Of a stretch of 9,038 nucleotides of DNA, positions 1-6,382 are shown piece after piece. Position numbers and translations under genes: made by a program. Position 1 is the first letter of the stretch, and every line of letters begins with the position of its first letter. The stretch comes from Bacteriovoracaceae bacterium UBA1018 (GTDB taxonomy: Bacteria > Bdellovibrionota > UBA1018): NCBI GenBank assembly GCA_002291495.1, contig DBAE01000134.1, forward strand, positions 4,871 to 13,908. The letters are read 5' to 3'. The notes below the pieces were generated by a model that worked only from the letters and a program-made list of their open reading frames with translations, ran no database searches and was not told where the DNA came from.

Positions 1-957
1 GAGATCAACGAAAGTAATCCCGGGTTGATTGAGCGCCCCCTCCTTCGAAATCCCACTAAACGCACCTTCGTGGGGAGTAATAGCCGCGGATTGCCCATAG
101 TGATTCCAACTCGGCGTAGGGTTACCGACGGTTCCGGTGAGGAGCACATAGGCATGGTGTTCGACAGCTCGAGCTTGCGATGTCCAACGCACGCGGTTTA
201 GTCCTGCTTTTGACTCTGTCATCGAAGGGATGAACAAAACTTCAGGCTGATCCTTTACTAAAGCGTTTGAAATCCCAGGAAACTCAGAATCATAGCAGAT
301 GAGAATCGAGAAACTTCCCCAGGGACCTTGGAAAACCTTGAGTTCCTTACCACCGCTGAATCCATTCTTTACTTCCCAGGCCGTGGGAAATAACTTGTCT
401 TGTGTCACTTTAGTACCATTCGGAAAAGCCATGAACGCAGTATTGTAAAGTCTTCCATCCCGGAGCAAAGGGCCTGAACCAGCAAGGATAGTAATCTTGT
501 TACGACGACTTAGACTGACCACTTCGCTGAAAAACTTTTCAGTAATCTGGGAGGCGATTTCTTTTAGTACCTCTGGCTCACTGACTTTAGTTTTCTTTGG
601 CCAAGCATCCAGCACGAGATGTTCCGGAAATACGACCACATCGGCACCGTTTGCTTTTGCTTCGACAACGTATTTTTCCGTTTTTTTTATGATTCCCTTA
701 AGATCTTGATCGCTTTCAATGGGATACTGAACGAGCGCAAATCGAGTTACCTGAGCGCTTAGCGCTTCCGTGGGCCTCTTCTCTAAAGCGGAGCATCCTG
801 AAAAGAAACTCAGAACCGATATCGAAACAAAGAAAGTCATCCAGTCAAAAGCATGATTATTTGGAGAGACGGCACGTTCAATTTTCTTAAAAATTCGGTC
901 TTGATCGTGTTTCGCATTATCGGCTCCACAGTCTTTCATTCGAAACTCGACACTCAT
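1..957 (-). CDS. Carbon-nitrogen hydrolase (nitrilase superfamily), possible lipoprotein, C-terminus off the window
   Basis: Read on the minus strand, the frame stays open for 319 codons from ATG 957 to the window edge, so the C-terminus is missing. Motifs match the nitrilase/amidase superfamily, which hydrolyses non-peptide C-N bonds: Glu112 in VVVFPEHLV, Lys188 in QDKLFPT followed by Glu195, nucleophile Cys221 in ILICYDSEFP, then RWTSQARAVEHHAYV. From the usual family length I infer that only a short tail is lost. Residues 40-55 form a short hydrophobic stretch ending in FFSGC, which resembles a lipobox. It follows a 39-residue hydrophilic N-terminus if ATG 957 is used. ATG 840 would put the hydrophobic stretch first but has no ribosome binding site and no basic n-region; ATG 939 is a third option. 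The start and the lipidation are uncertain and the substrate is unknown. The superfamily call is solid. Confidence 0.9.
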   Translation of the reverse strand, partial: MSVEFRMKDCGADNAKHDQDRIFKKIERAVSPNNHAFDWMTFFVSISVLSFFSGCSALEKRPTEALSAQVTRFALVQYPIESDQDLKGIIKKTEKYVVEAKANGADVVVFPEHLVLDAWPKKTKVSEPEVLKEIASQITEKFFSEVVSLSRRNKITILAGSGPLLRDGRLYNTAFMAFPNGTKVTQDKLFPTAWEVKNGFSGGKELKVFQGPWGSFSILICYDSEFPGISNALVKDQPEVLFIPSMTESKAGLNRVRWTSQARAVEHHAYVLLTGTVGNPTPSWNHYGQSAAITPHEGAFSGISKEGALNQPGITFVDL

Positions 958-965
958 AGCCTTAC

Positions 966-994
966 ACTCTACAGCGACTTCGATCGGGCGTCCA
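966..994 (-). promoter_or_regulatory. Candidate sigma70-like promoter for the C-N hydrolase
   Basis: On the minus strand TGGACG (994-989) and TAGAGT (971-966) are separated by 17 bases. Each matches four of six consensus bases. The -10 ends 8 bases before ATG 957, and no Shine-Dalgarno is seen, so transcription would start almost on the ATG. Weak as an isolated site; supported by the same geometry at other genes here. Confidence 0.35.
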
Positions 995-1023
995 GCGCCG
1001 TACTTGGGTCATGTAGTGAATCT

Positions 1024-1037
1024 CTTTGACTTCAAAG
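1024..1037. repeat. Perfect short palindrome, possible operator
   Basis: CTTTGA-CT-TCAAAG is a perfect 6-2-6 inverted repeat in the 193-base region between the divergent hydrolase and DUF2157 genes. It lies upstream of both candidate promoters, so it could bind a dimeric regulator. Short palindromes also occur by chance. Confidence 0.3.
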
Positions 1038-1113
1038 TACAGCGATAAGCAGCTAAAAATAGGAATTTAAAACCGCCTTAGCTACTCTAGCCAAGACGTA
1101 ACCATTTCCAAAT

Positions 1114-1142
1114 TTGACGACTTGGAACTACCAGCTTAACCT
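1114..1142 (+). promoter_or_regulatory. Candidate promoter for the DUF2157 membrane protein, leaderless geometry
   Basis: TTGACG (1114-1119) and TAACCT (1137-1142) are spaced by 17 bases. The -10 keeps only the T1, A2 and T6 consensus positions but ends 8 bases before ATG 1151. No Shine-Dalgarno precedes that ATG, so a leaderless transcript is plausible. Confidence 0.35.
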
Positions 1143-1150
1143 ATGTCTAT

Positions 1151-2188
1151 ATGAAAATAATCCGTTCGGATCTGACGTGGGCTGTTGATCAAGGGATAAT
1201 TACCACCACTCAAGCAGCATCCCTCTGGGAAGCTCTTACAAAAAGATATGAGCACCAGCCTCGATTCACTTTCGGACATATCATCTATTATCTAGGCGCC
1301 TTATTAGTCATTTCTTCAATGTCCTGGTTTATGGTTACAGCTTGGGAAAGGCTTGGGGGTGGAGGCATTTTCGTGGTGTCAGCATCCTATGCCGCCTTGT
1401 TTTGCATAGCAGGTAGGAATCTCTGGCAGAAACCTGCGTTCAGGATTCCGGGTGGCCTTTTATATACTGCGGCAGTGTGGATGACTCCACTTGCAGTTTA
1501 TGGGTTTCAAAGAATGCTAGGATGGTGGCCACAAGGGGACCCCGGCACTTACCGCGATTATCACATCTGGGTAAAAGGCAGCTGGTTCTTTATGGAGGTT
1601 GCAACAATTTTGGTAGGCGCTCTGGTGCTGAGAAAAGTAAAGTTTCCGTTCATCACTTTTCCGATCGCGTTTGCCCTTTGGTACATGTCTATGGACCTGA
1701 CTCCACTACTCTTTGGAAAAACCGAATTTTCCTGGAATGAGCGCAAGTGGGTATCCGTTGTCTTTGGCGCCACCATGCTGGTCGGCACTTACTTTATTGA
1801 TCGAAAAACAAAGGAAGATTTCGCGTTCTGGGGTTACTTGTTTGGTCTCCTTGCTTTCTGGGGTGGTCTGTCGGCGATGAACTCGAACAGCGAGCTTGGG
1901 AAACTGATTTATTGCCTCATCAACCTGTTCCTAATCTTTCTCTCTGTTTTCTTGGGGCGCAAGGCATTCGCGGTCTTGGGTGCCATCGGAATGTTTGGCT
2001 ACTTTGGACACCTCGCGCACTCTGTTTTCAAGGACGTCATCCTATTCCCTTTTGCACTCAGCCTTTTAGGGATTTTTGTGATCTTCCTAGGGGTCACTTA
2101 CCAGAAGAACCAAGAACGAATTGAAAACTGGTTCATCCGATCTCTGCCGGAAACGTTACGTAAACTGCGACCTTTGAAAAGGTGTTAG
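1151..2188 (+). CDS. DUF2157-type polytopic membrane protein
   Basis: The 345-aa product starts with a soluble stretch (MKIIRSDLTWAVDQGIITT, then QAASLWEAL) of the kind seen at the N-terminus of DUF2157 proteins, where a short helical domain precedes the membrane part. About ten hydrophobic segments follow, near residues 43-63, 72-92, 101-120, 146-162, 166-188, 201-216, 224-243, 250-268, 272-290 and 296-316. The last 30 residues are basic and probably cytoplasmic. The family is an inner-membrane protein group without an established function as far as I know. ATG 1151 has no Shine-Dalgarno, but the N-terminus fits the family and a promoter lies directly upstream. A tiny ATG-TCT-ATA-TGA frame overlaps the start and is probably chance. 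Family assignment is from memory of its pattern, so moderately sure; membrane topology is clear. Confidence 0.8.
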   Translation: MKIIRSDLTWAVDQGIITTTQAASLWEALTKRYEHQPRFTFGHIIYYLGALLVISSMSWFMVTAWERLGGGGIFVVSASYAALFCIAGRNLWQKPAFRIPGGLLYTAAVWMTPLAVYGFQRMLGWWPQGDPGTYRDYHIWVKGSWFFMEVATILVGALVLRKVKFPFITFPIAFALWYMSMDLTPLLFGKTEFSWNERKWVSVVFGATMLVGTYFIDRKTKEDFAFWGYLFGLLAFWGGLSAMNSNSELGKLIYCLINLFLIFLSVFLGRKAFAVLGAIGMFGYFGHLAHSVFKDVILFPFALSLLGIFVIFLGVTYQKNQERIENWFIRSLPETLRKLRPLKRC

Positions 2189-2314
2189 CGGCAATCATCT
2201 GAAGTCCCTTTCAACGTGTGCTATTAAGCGTGTGCGGTCGATTCATGGACTCCAATATTTGACTGTGCTTAAATCTAGAACTCAACTATCTTTACCTTCC
2301 AATCGAAAGAGGCC

Positions 2315-3523
2315 ATGAACCCTACTCTCCCTAAAGTTGAAAGTGATAATAGCGACAGAGCTCCTACGCCGCTAGCACCTGCTCATCGCAATAACGTGAT
2401 CGATTTTCTTCGAGGAATTTCCATCTTGTTAGTCGTGATGCGACACATGCAGATCAGGATCCCTTTTGAGAAAACGCCACTTCTTCAAGACCTTCCGAAA
2501 CCCATTTGGAGCTTTCTATTTAAAAGCGGATCCGAAGGAGTGCGGATCTTCTTTGTCATTTCTGGCTTTCTCATCACACTGCATACGCTTAAGCGCTGGG
2601 GCAGACTAGATCGAATCGAAATTTCGCGTTTTTACCAAATGCGTTTTGCCCGCATTGCACCCTGCCTCTTGGCTCTTCTGGGAGTCCTATCGGTTCTACA
2701 CTTTCTGAAAGTGGAACATTATACGATTCAGGAGAGTGTAGTTTCCCTGGGGCGAGCGCTATTTTCAGCACTGACCTTTCACCTCAACTGGATTGAAGGA
2801 AAATACGGATATCTACCCGGAAATTGGGATGTTCTATGGTCACTCAGCGTCGAAGAAATGTTTTATCTCTTCTTCCCAACGATCTGCCTCTTTTCCCGCT
2901 GGCGATGGTTGCCTTATTTAATTCTTGTCGCTTTTGTGGTGTTAGGCCCACTCTCTCGCATCCAGTATGCGTCGAATCCAATCTGGCAGTCTAAAGCATA
3001 CCTAGCGGGAATGGACTCCATCGCTCTAGGTTGCCTGACTGCGCTATTTGTATGTAGGCGGGAGATCACAAATCAAACTGCAAAAGTCTATGCCGTAGTA
3101 GGTGGCCTCATTTGCGTCGGAATGTTGCTCTTTAAGCACGAAGCTGAACTGCATCGGGTTTCGGCTCTCGGACTCAGTCCGACTCTGCTCTCTTGCGGCG
3201 TAGCGTTTTTGCTGATTGCAAGTTCAAGACTTCAGTTTCGAAGTTTATCCTATCAAATACTGAGTCCGGTCATTTGGTTTGGTCGAGTGAGTTACGAAGT
3301 CTATCTGACCCATATGTTTGTCGTCTTCACGGCGACATCTCTCTTTCCCATTAGCTCGTCGAACTGGGTATATGTTGAATTGTTGGCAGTGATTAGTGTG
3401 TCCGCAGTGATCGGCCATCTGATCGAAAGTCGATTTTCTGCTCCGGTCAACCTGTGGCTACGAACTGGTTTTCCGAGGGCGTCACTCTTATTTGCCAGAG
3501 CTCAAATAGATACTTCGAGATAA
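2315..3523 (+). CDS. Acyltransferase 3 family membrane protein (OafA/YrhL type)
   Basis: The 402-aa protein belongs to the acyltransferase-3 family, integral membrane enzymes that transfer acetyl or other acyl groups to sugars of lipopolysaccharide, exopolysaccharide or related glycans. Diagnostic features are FLRGISILLVVMRH, containing the conserved Arg33-x10-His44 pair; GVRIFFVISGFLIT (75-88); the basic RFYQMRFARIAP segment (105-116); WSLSVEEMFYLFFP (175-188); and a late SYEVYLTHMF segment (326-335). About ten hydrophobic helices are visible and the length is normal for a stand-alone member without a SGNH domain. AAAGAGG lies just before the ATG with only two bases of spacing, closer than ideal, but no better in-frame start precedes the family domain. 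The acceptor cannot be predicted, as no glycan genes flank it. It sits 126 bases after the DUF2157 gene, so co-transcription is possible but unproven. Confidence 0.92.
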   Translation: MNPTLPKVESDNSDRAPTPLAPAHRNNVIDFLRGISILLVVMRHMQIRIPFEKTPLLQDLPKPIWSFLFKSGSEGVRIFFVISGFLITLHTLKRWGRLDRIEISRFYQMRFARIAPCLLALLGVLSVLHFLKVEHYTIQESVVSLGRALFSALTFHLNWIEGKYGYLPGNWDVLWSLSVEEMFYLFFPTICLFSRWRWLPYLILVAFVVLGPLSRIQYASNPIWQSKAYLAGMDSIALGCLTALFVCRREITNQTAKVYAVVGGLICVGMLLFKHEAELHRVSALGLSPTLLSCGVAFLLIASSRLQFRSLSYQILSPVIWFGRVSYEVYLTHMFVVFTATSLFPISSSNWVYVELLAVISVSAVIGHLIESRFSAPVNLWLRTGFPRASLLFARAQIDTSR

Positions 3524-3647
3524 TCCATTCATGTGACGTCAGCCGCCCAGGACGGTGACTCGTGTTGGGGTGAGCCGGCGCATTTGATGAGCGTGAAGCG
3601 GAAAAATTAGTGGTGGGTTCTTTCCTCTGTTTTGCTTAGGTTATTGA

Positions 3648-3662
3648 GAGACTAAGAGTCTC
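3648..3662. repeat. Short perfect hairpin
   Basis: GAGACT and AGTCTC form a 6-bp stem around AAG. Neither strand has a T-run after it, so I do not call it an intrinsic terminator. It could be part of a weak 3' end for the acyltransferase transcript. Confidence 0.3.
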
Positions 3663-3692
3663 GTTATCACTGGCTCTCATTCACGCATCGCA

Positions 3693-3723
3693 ATTATTTT
3701 AGAACGTTTAATTTTAAAATAAT
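3693..3723. repeat. AT-rich 12-bp hairpin
   Basis: ATTATTTTA (3693-3701) is perfectly complementary to TAAAATAAT (3715-3723). Three further pairs, one a G.U, extend the stem inward to 12 bp with a 7-base loop. It lies in the gene-free region and has no U-tract after it on either strand. Possible transcript 3' end structure, protein-binding site or mobile-element remnant. Confidence 0.45.
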
Positions 3724-4124
3724 GCGCTTGTGTACCTCTGTCTCTAGCGAGCTAAACAGCAGGTAGACAACGAAAGCAAAGCACAGAAAGGTTTTCCCTT
3801 TGATATTTCAATTTTAGATACCGTGAGGATTGAGGGAGTCAAACCGGATTAAATTATAAAACCAAAAACAGGTGCCGCAATAAGTCGCAAAAAACCTCGC
3901 GAGCCCAAACCAAATTGGAAGAATCTACTCGGGAATGCCGAAGGTTTTATTTCTAGACAGACAATCAGCTTAGCAATTGGAAGGCGCTTAATGTCATTTC
4001 CCCATACCCTTCCAAGTAACGCAAAAAGACCGATATAGCATCCTTCTATAGTAATTAGGCGAGCCAGATTACAAAGAAAGTACTAGTGCGATAAACGAGG
4101 ACTAGTTCTTCAAGCAGGAAAAGA

Positions 4125-4895
4125 CTACTCTTCAACCTCGAGAGAAAGGTTCGTCTCCACGTGTCTAACGCCCAAGGGGGACATGATTACTATTCCGGTC
4201 TTATCGTTGTAATCTAGAAGCCTCTTCTTATGTAGAGCTGCAAGCACTTTCGACTTGAAAAGCGAAGAATTGGTATATTCGACCCACGAACAAAGCTGGT
4301 CATCTTTCGCTCCTGAAGGAGGACAGGAGTAGAGCAATAGTAGAACCTGCTCCCACTTTTTTAGATTTGGATCCAAGACCCTTTTTCCATGGCTTGTACT
4401 CCAGACGACTGGTGTTGTGCGTTCAATAATTAACTCAACGGCTTCCGTCGCTGCTTCAGTGGTTACACCGTGAAAAATTCGAACTAGTTCTGCCAAGAGC
4501 CATTTGGAAATAGAAAGGACGACTTCTGAATCCATTCGATTCGAATCCACGTCTCCACCAACGTGGCCAACACCTCGATTATTTCTAACTTCGTAAAGCG
4601 AAATCAACATCCTGGGAATCTGAATCCGAACTGACCTGGGAAACTTATTCTGGTCGGCATTCTCGAAATCCCTGCATGCTTGTACCATATTCGCGGGCTT
4701 ATACGGTTTGACGACAAAATTGCCGTCCACGTGCCCCTTCAATATCGTGTAAACTACTTCACTTAGCCTGCCGCCATCCAGCTCAGCGGGCTCCCATCTA
4801 TCTTCGCGGTAGTTTTTCAACAGCTTGTTAAACTCGGCGATGAGCGCTTCCCGCAAAGTGGTCGGAATACTTTTTAGTATCTCATCCTTTTTCAT
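4125..4895 (-). CDS. HEPN-motif protein with C-terminal winged helix, unknown function, candidate RNase of a defence-like module
   Basis: The 256-aa protein is mostly helical. Residues 101-114 read YEVRNNRGVGHVGG, giving Arg104-Asn-x5-His111, the R-polar-x-H pattern of HEPN ribonucleases found in abortive-infection and toxin-antitoxin systems. The helices around it (86-103 and 121-142) suit the HEPN four-helix bundle. An ELDGGRLSEVVYTILKG segment (38-54) seems to be another family signature. Residues 178-248 look like a winged helix: a leading helix, a possible recognition helix (SSLFKSKVLAALHKKRLL) and a wing ending in IVIMSPLGVRHVE. The start codon overlaps the stop of the preceding gene as ATGA. 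A weak AAGG lies about 15 bases upstream, so translational coupling is likely. It is the last gene of a three-gene operon. Nuclease activity is inferred from the motif alone. It could instead be a non-catalytic helical protein. Confidence 0.8.
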   Translation of the reverse strand: MKKDEILKSIPTTLREALIAEFNKLLKNYREDRWEPAELDGGRLSEVVYTILKGHVDGNFVVKPYKPANMVQACRDFENADQNKFPRSVRIQIPRMLISLYEVRNNRGVGHVGGDVDSNRMDSEVVLSISKWLLAELVRIFHGVTTEAATEAVELIIERTTPVVWSTSHGKRVLDPNLKKWEQVLLLLYSCPPSGAKDDQLCSWVEYTNSSLFKSKVLAALHKKRLLDYNDKTGIVIMSPLGVRHVETNLSLEVEE

Positions 4896-5434
4896 TGTTT
4901 GAGTTTAGCCTTGCGTTTCTTTCGGGAATTAGTATTCGCAGAACTCGCCTTTTGACGGCCAGGAAGCGCATCTACAAAATTTTGCCCAAAATAAGAAAGG
5001 TGATGCATATGGCTCGCTTTTCCACCTTTTACAAAGAGGCCCGCCTTTTTCGCATTCCTCATGTCGAACGCAAAATTTACGGCATCAAAATTACGTCTCG
5101 CCTCACCAAAAATATTCTCGAAGTCCTTCTTCGAGTGCTTCTGGTCACCTCTAACAATCTCACGAAATCGAGCCGCAACAGCTAATTCCTCCTGTTTGTT
5201 CTTTGGATCTTTGGCAGCAAAATATCCTACTGGGTCACTTAGATTCCCCGTTTCTACACGGGGAAGAGGGAGAGAATCTCTAGGAGAATGCGTGGCATTC
5301 CCAGGAACAGGAACTGGATCATTTCCAAACAGGGTAGCCACAGCACCAAGAACCCTCGTAATGTCTTGTGGAGATAAATCCTTCAGCAATTCGTAGACTT
5401 TTCCCACCAATACGCCGATATTATCGACTGTCAT
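4892..5434 (-). CDS. Winged-helix-like protein with basic tail, unknown function
   Basis: The 180-aa product has three parts. Residues 1-37 form a short helical segment (VYELLKDLSPQDITRVLGA). Residues 38-66 are a Pro-rich, probably flexible linker. Residues 67-158 resemble a winged helix (YFAAKDPKNKQEELAVAARF, then SKKDFENIFGEARRNF, then NAKKAGLFVKGG, ending LSYFGQNFVDALPG). The tail at 161-180 is strongly basic (RKKRKAKLKQ) and could bind nucleic acid. I do not recognise a named family. The start is supported by GGAGAAGGG just upstream of ATG 5434. It overlaps the preceding gene by 14 bases and the following HEPN-motif gene by 4, so the three are surely co-transcribed. The winged-helix core resembles the C-terminal half of the divergent protein at 5903-6382. 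A DNA- or RNA-binding partner or regulator of the HEPN protein is a reasonable inference. Confidence 0.8.
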   Translation of the reverse strand: MTVDNIGVLVGKVYELLKDLSPQDITRVLGAVATLFGNDPVPVPGNATHSPRDSLPLPRVETGNLSDPVGYFAAKDPKNKQEELAVAARFREIVRGDQKHSKKDFENIFGEARRNFDAVNFAFDMRNAKKAGLFVKGGKASHMHHLSYFGQNFVDALPGRQKASSANTNSRKKRKAKLKQ

Positions 5435-5696
5435 GCCCTTCTCCGTGCTGATGCGCCCGGAAGGCAGCGCGGTTTATAGTTTTAAAAAGTTCTTCAGTCC
5501 TACCGTCGGAATAGTTCATTTTGGACTTTAGTGATTTTTCACAGAAACAGGCATACCTATATAACGACACATCGTCGTCTGCCGGACATTGTTGTTTATA
5601 CCAGCGGAAAAACAACACACTCAATGGGTAAGTTACATTTAAAGAACGAAGGCGATTATAATACCACATTTGAAAATTCTGTTTGCGCGCCGCCAC
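5421..5696 (-). CDS. Small aromatic-rich protein, first gene of the HEPN operon
   Basis: The 91-aa product is unrecognised. It is rich in aromatic residues (WYYN, FFRWYKQQ, YRYACFC), has three cysteines (37, 50, 52) with no clear metal-site spacing, and a His-rich end (AHQHGEGH). No signal peptide or membrane segment is evident. The start is uncertain: GTG 5696 has GGAGG only one base upstream, while the next in-frame start, ATG 5669, has no ribosome binding site. The frame remains open upstream to about 5790 without a start codon. The 14-base overlap with the next gene and its place behind a good promoter support it being real. It may be a small adaptor or antitoxin-like partner, but the sequence alone does not show that. 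Confidence 0.6.
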   Translation of the reverse strand: MAARKQNFQMWYYNRLRSLNVTYPLSVLFFRWYKQQCPADDDVSLYRYACFCEKSLKSKMNYSDGRTEELFKTINRAAFRAHQHGEGHDSR

Positions 5697-5728
5697 GCCT
5701 CCACTACAGACTTCTTTTTGGGTCTTCG

Positions 5729-5782
5729 AATCAGACTGGACGGACTTGAGAGCCGCGGCCCTAGAGGGTAAAGAGTCTGATT
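5729..5782 (-). promoter_or_regulatory. Foldable 5' leader of the HEPN operon
   Basis: AATCAGACT (5729-5737) and AGTCTGATT (5774-5782) are perfect 9-bp inverted repeats. With the promoter at 5790-5817 the transcript would begin near 5783, so this stem would form at the very 5' end of the leader. The enclosed 36 bases can pair further through AGGGC/GCTCT around CGCG (one G.U). It could affect mRNA stability or translation, or be a protein-binding site. Confidence 0.45.
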
Positions 5783-5789
5783 TCCGCCG

Positions 5790-5817
5790 ATTCTAACGGG
5801 AATCAATTTTCAATCAA
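5790..5817 (-). promoter_or_regulatory. Candidate sigma70-like promoter of the HEPN operon
   Basis: On the minus strand TTGATT (5817-5812) and TAGAAT (5795-5790) are spaced by 16 bases. The -10 matches five of six consensus bases and the -35 four. Predicted start is near 5783, giving a leader of about 87 bases to GTG 5696. An AATCAATT direct repeat covers the -35 and spacer, suggesting repression. Confidence 0.5.
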
Positions 5818-5819
5818 TT
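5801..5819. repeat. Two AATCAATT direct repeats, 11-bp period, possible operator
   Basis: AATCAATT occurs at 5801-5808 and again at 5812-5819. The 11-bp period puts the copies on nearly the same DNA face, as for side-by-side binding of a regulator. They overlie the -35 and spacer of the minus promoter and lie upstream of the divergent gene at 5903, so one regulator could control both. Confidence 0.4.
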
Positions 5820-5902
5820 CCATTAAGAATACTGAATTTTGTCCGATACTAATTTGGAGTTACAGCAGAAATGAACGTGGCATATTCTAGACGAGGATAA
5901 AG

Positions 5903-6382
5903 ATGAACGGCAAAGTAAGAATCAAATTTGGTGCAATGGAAATTGATTTTGAAGGTTCAGAACAGTTTTTGAAGGATGAATTTCTCGAAATGATCACGAC
6001 TATTTATGGCTTAGCAAAAGAATCAGGAGTCGATCTATTTCAGAATAGTATTCGGCAATCTGAAACCAATTCTTTTGTCAACTCAATTGGTACGATAGGA
6101 ATGAACACCGTAGCACAAAAGCTATTGGCAAATAATGGTCCAAGTCTCACCTTGGCTGCCGCGGTAAAGCTGGATGTCGTCGATAAGAAGTCAAAATTTA
6201 CGAGTAAAGAAATACTTGCTGAGATGAGAAAAGCCACTTCTTACTTTAAAAGCTCGTACTCAAAAAATTGCGCCACAAATATTTCGTCCCTGATAAAATC
6301 GGGGAAATTAAATGATGTAGGTTCAGGATACTATTCAATACCTGCAACCCTAAAAGGCGAGTTAGCTAATAAACTAAAATAA
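5903..6382 (+). CDS. Winged-helix-like protein divergent from the HEPN operon, unknown function
   Basis: The 159-aa product opens with a beta-rich segment (KVRIKFGAMEIDFEGSEQFL, residues 4-23), then a helix (24-39), a polar linker (43-65) and a C-terminal domain (70-159) that reads as a winged helix: SLTLAAAVKLDVVD, FTSKEILAEMRKATSYF, a central NCATNISSLIKSGKL and GYYSIPATLKGELANKL. The C-terminal half resembles the winged-helix part of the 180-aa protein encoded at 4892-5434. I recall similar proteins annotated only as hypothetical. ATG 5903 has GAGG six bases upstream, a good ribosome binding site. The gene is divergent from the HEPN operon across a 206-base regulatory region and could regulate it or take part in the same system. 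Its 3' end overlaps the convergent gene by 17 bases. No clear own promoter was found. Confidence 0.8.
   Translation: MNGKVRIKFGAMEIDFEGSEQFLKDEFLEMITTIYGLAKESGVDLFQNSIRQSETNSFVNSIGTIGMNTVAQKLLANNGPSLTLAAAVKLDVVDKKSKFTSKEILAEMRKATSYFKSSYSKNCATNISSLIKSGKLNDVGSGYYSIPATLKGELANKLK

Larger units (their letters stand above)
3524..4124. other. About 600 bases without a convincing gene
   Basis: No reading frame with a usable start and ribosome binding site was found. The region holds an 8-bp palindrome TGACGTCA (3534-3541) just after the acyltransferase stop, a GAGACT-AAG-AGTCTC hairpin (3648-3662), an AT-rich hairpin (3693-3723) and two ACTAGT hexamers (4082-4087, 4101-4106). A minus-strand frame is open for 77 codons (4082-3852) but contains no ATG or GTG, and no TTG near its beginning. 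No canonical terminator with a T-run was seen for either flanking gene. Confidence 0.6.

Noticed and set aside
497..709. Plus-strand 70-codon frame opposite the C-N hydrolase
   Set aside because: The minus strand encodes clear catalytic motifs over the same region.
1144..1154. Mini-ORF ATG-TCT-ATA-TGA overlapping the DUF2157 start
   Set aside because: Three codons without a ribosome binding site; probably coincidence.
2170..2183. ACCTTT-GA-AAAGGT hairpin at the end of the DUF2157 gene as a terminator
   Set aside because: The loop is only two bases, it lies before the stop codon and no T-run follows.
3534..3541. TGACGTCA palindrome after the acyltransferase stop
   Set aside because: A single 8-bp palindrome without a nearby promoter is not enough for a regulatory claim.
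4082..4106. Two ACTAGT hexamers downstream of the HEPN gene as a repeat or att site
   Set aside because: They are only self-palindromic hexamers; the flanks do not match, and another ACTAGT lies inside the HEPN gene at 4483-4488.
4895..5396. Plus-strand open frames opposite the 180-aa winged-helix gene
   Set aside because: They are antisense shadows; the minus-strand gene has a strong ribosome binding site and overlaps both operon neighbours.
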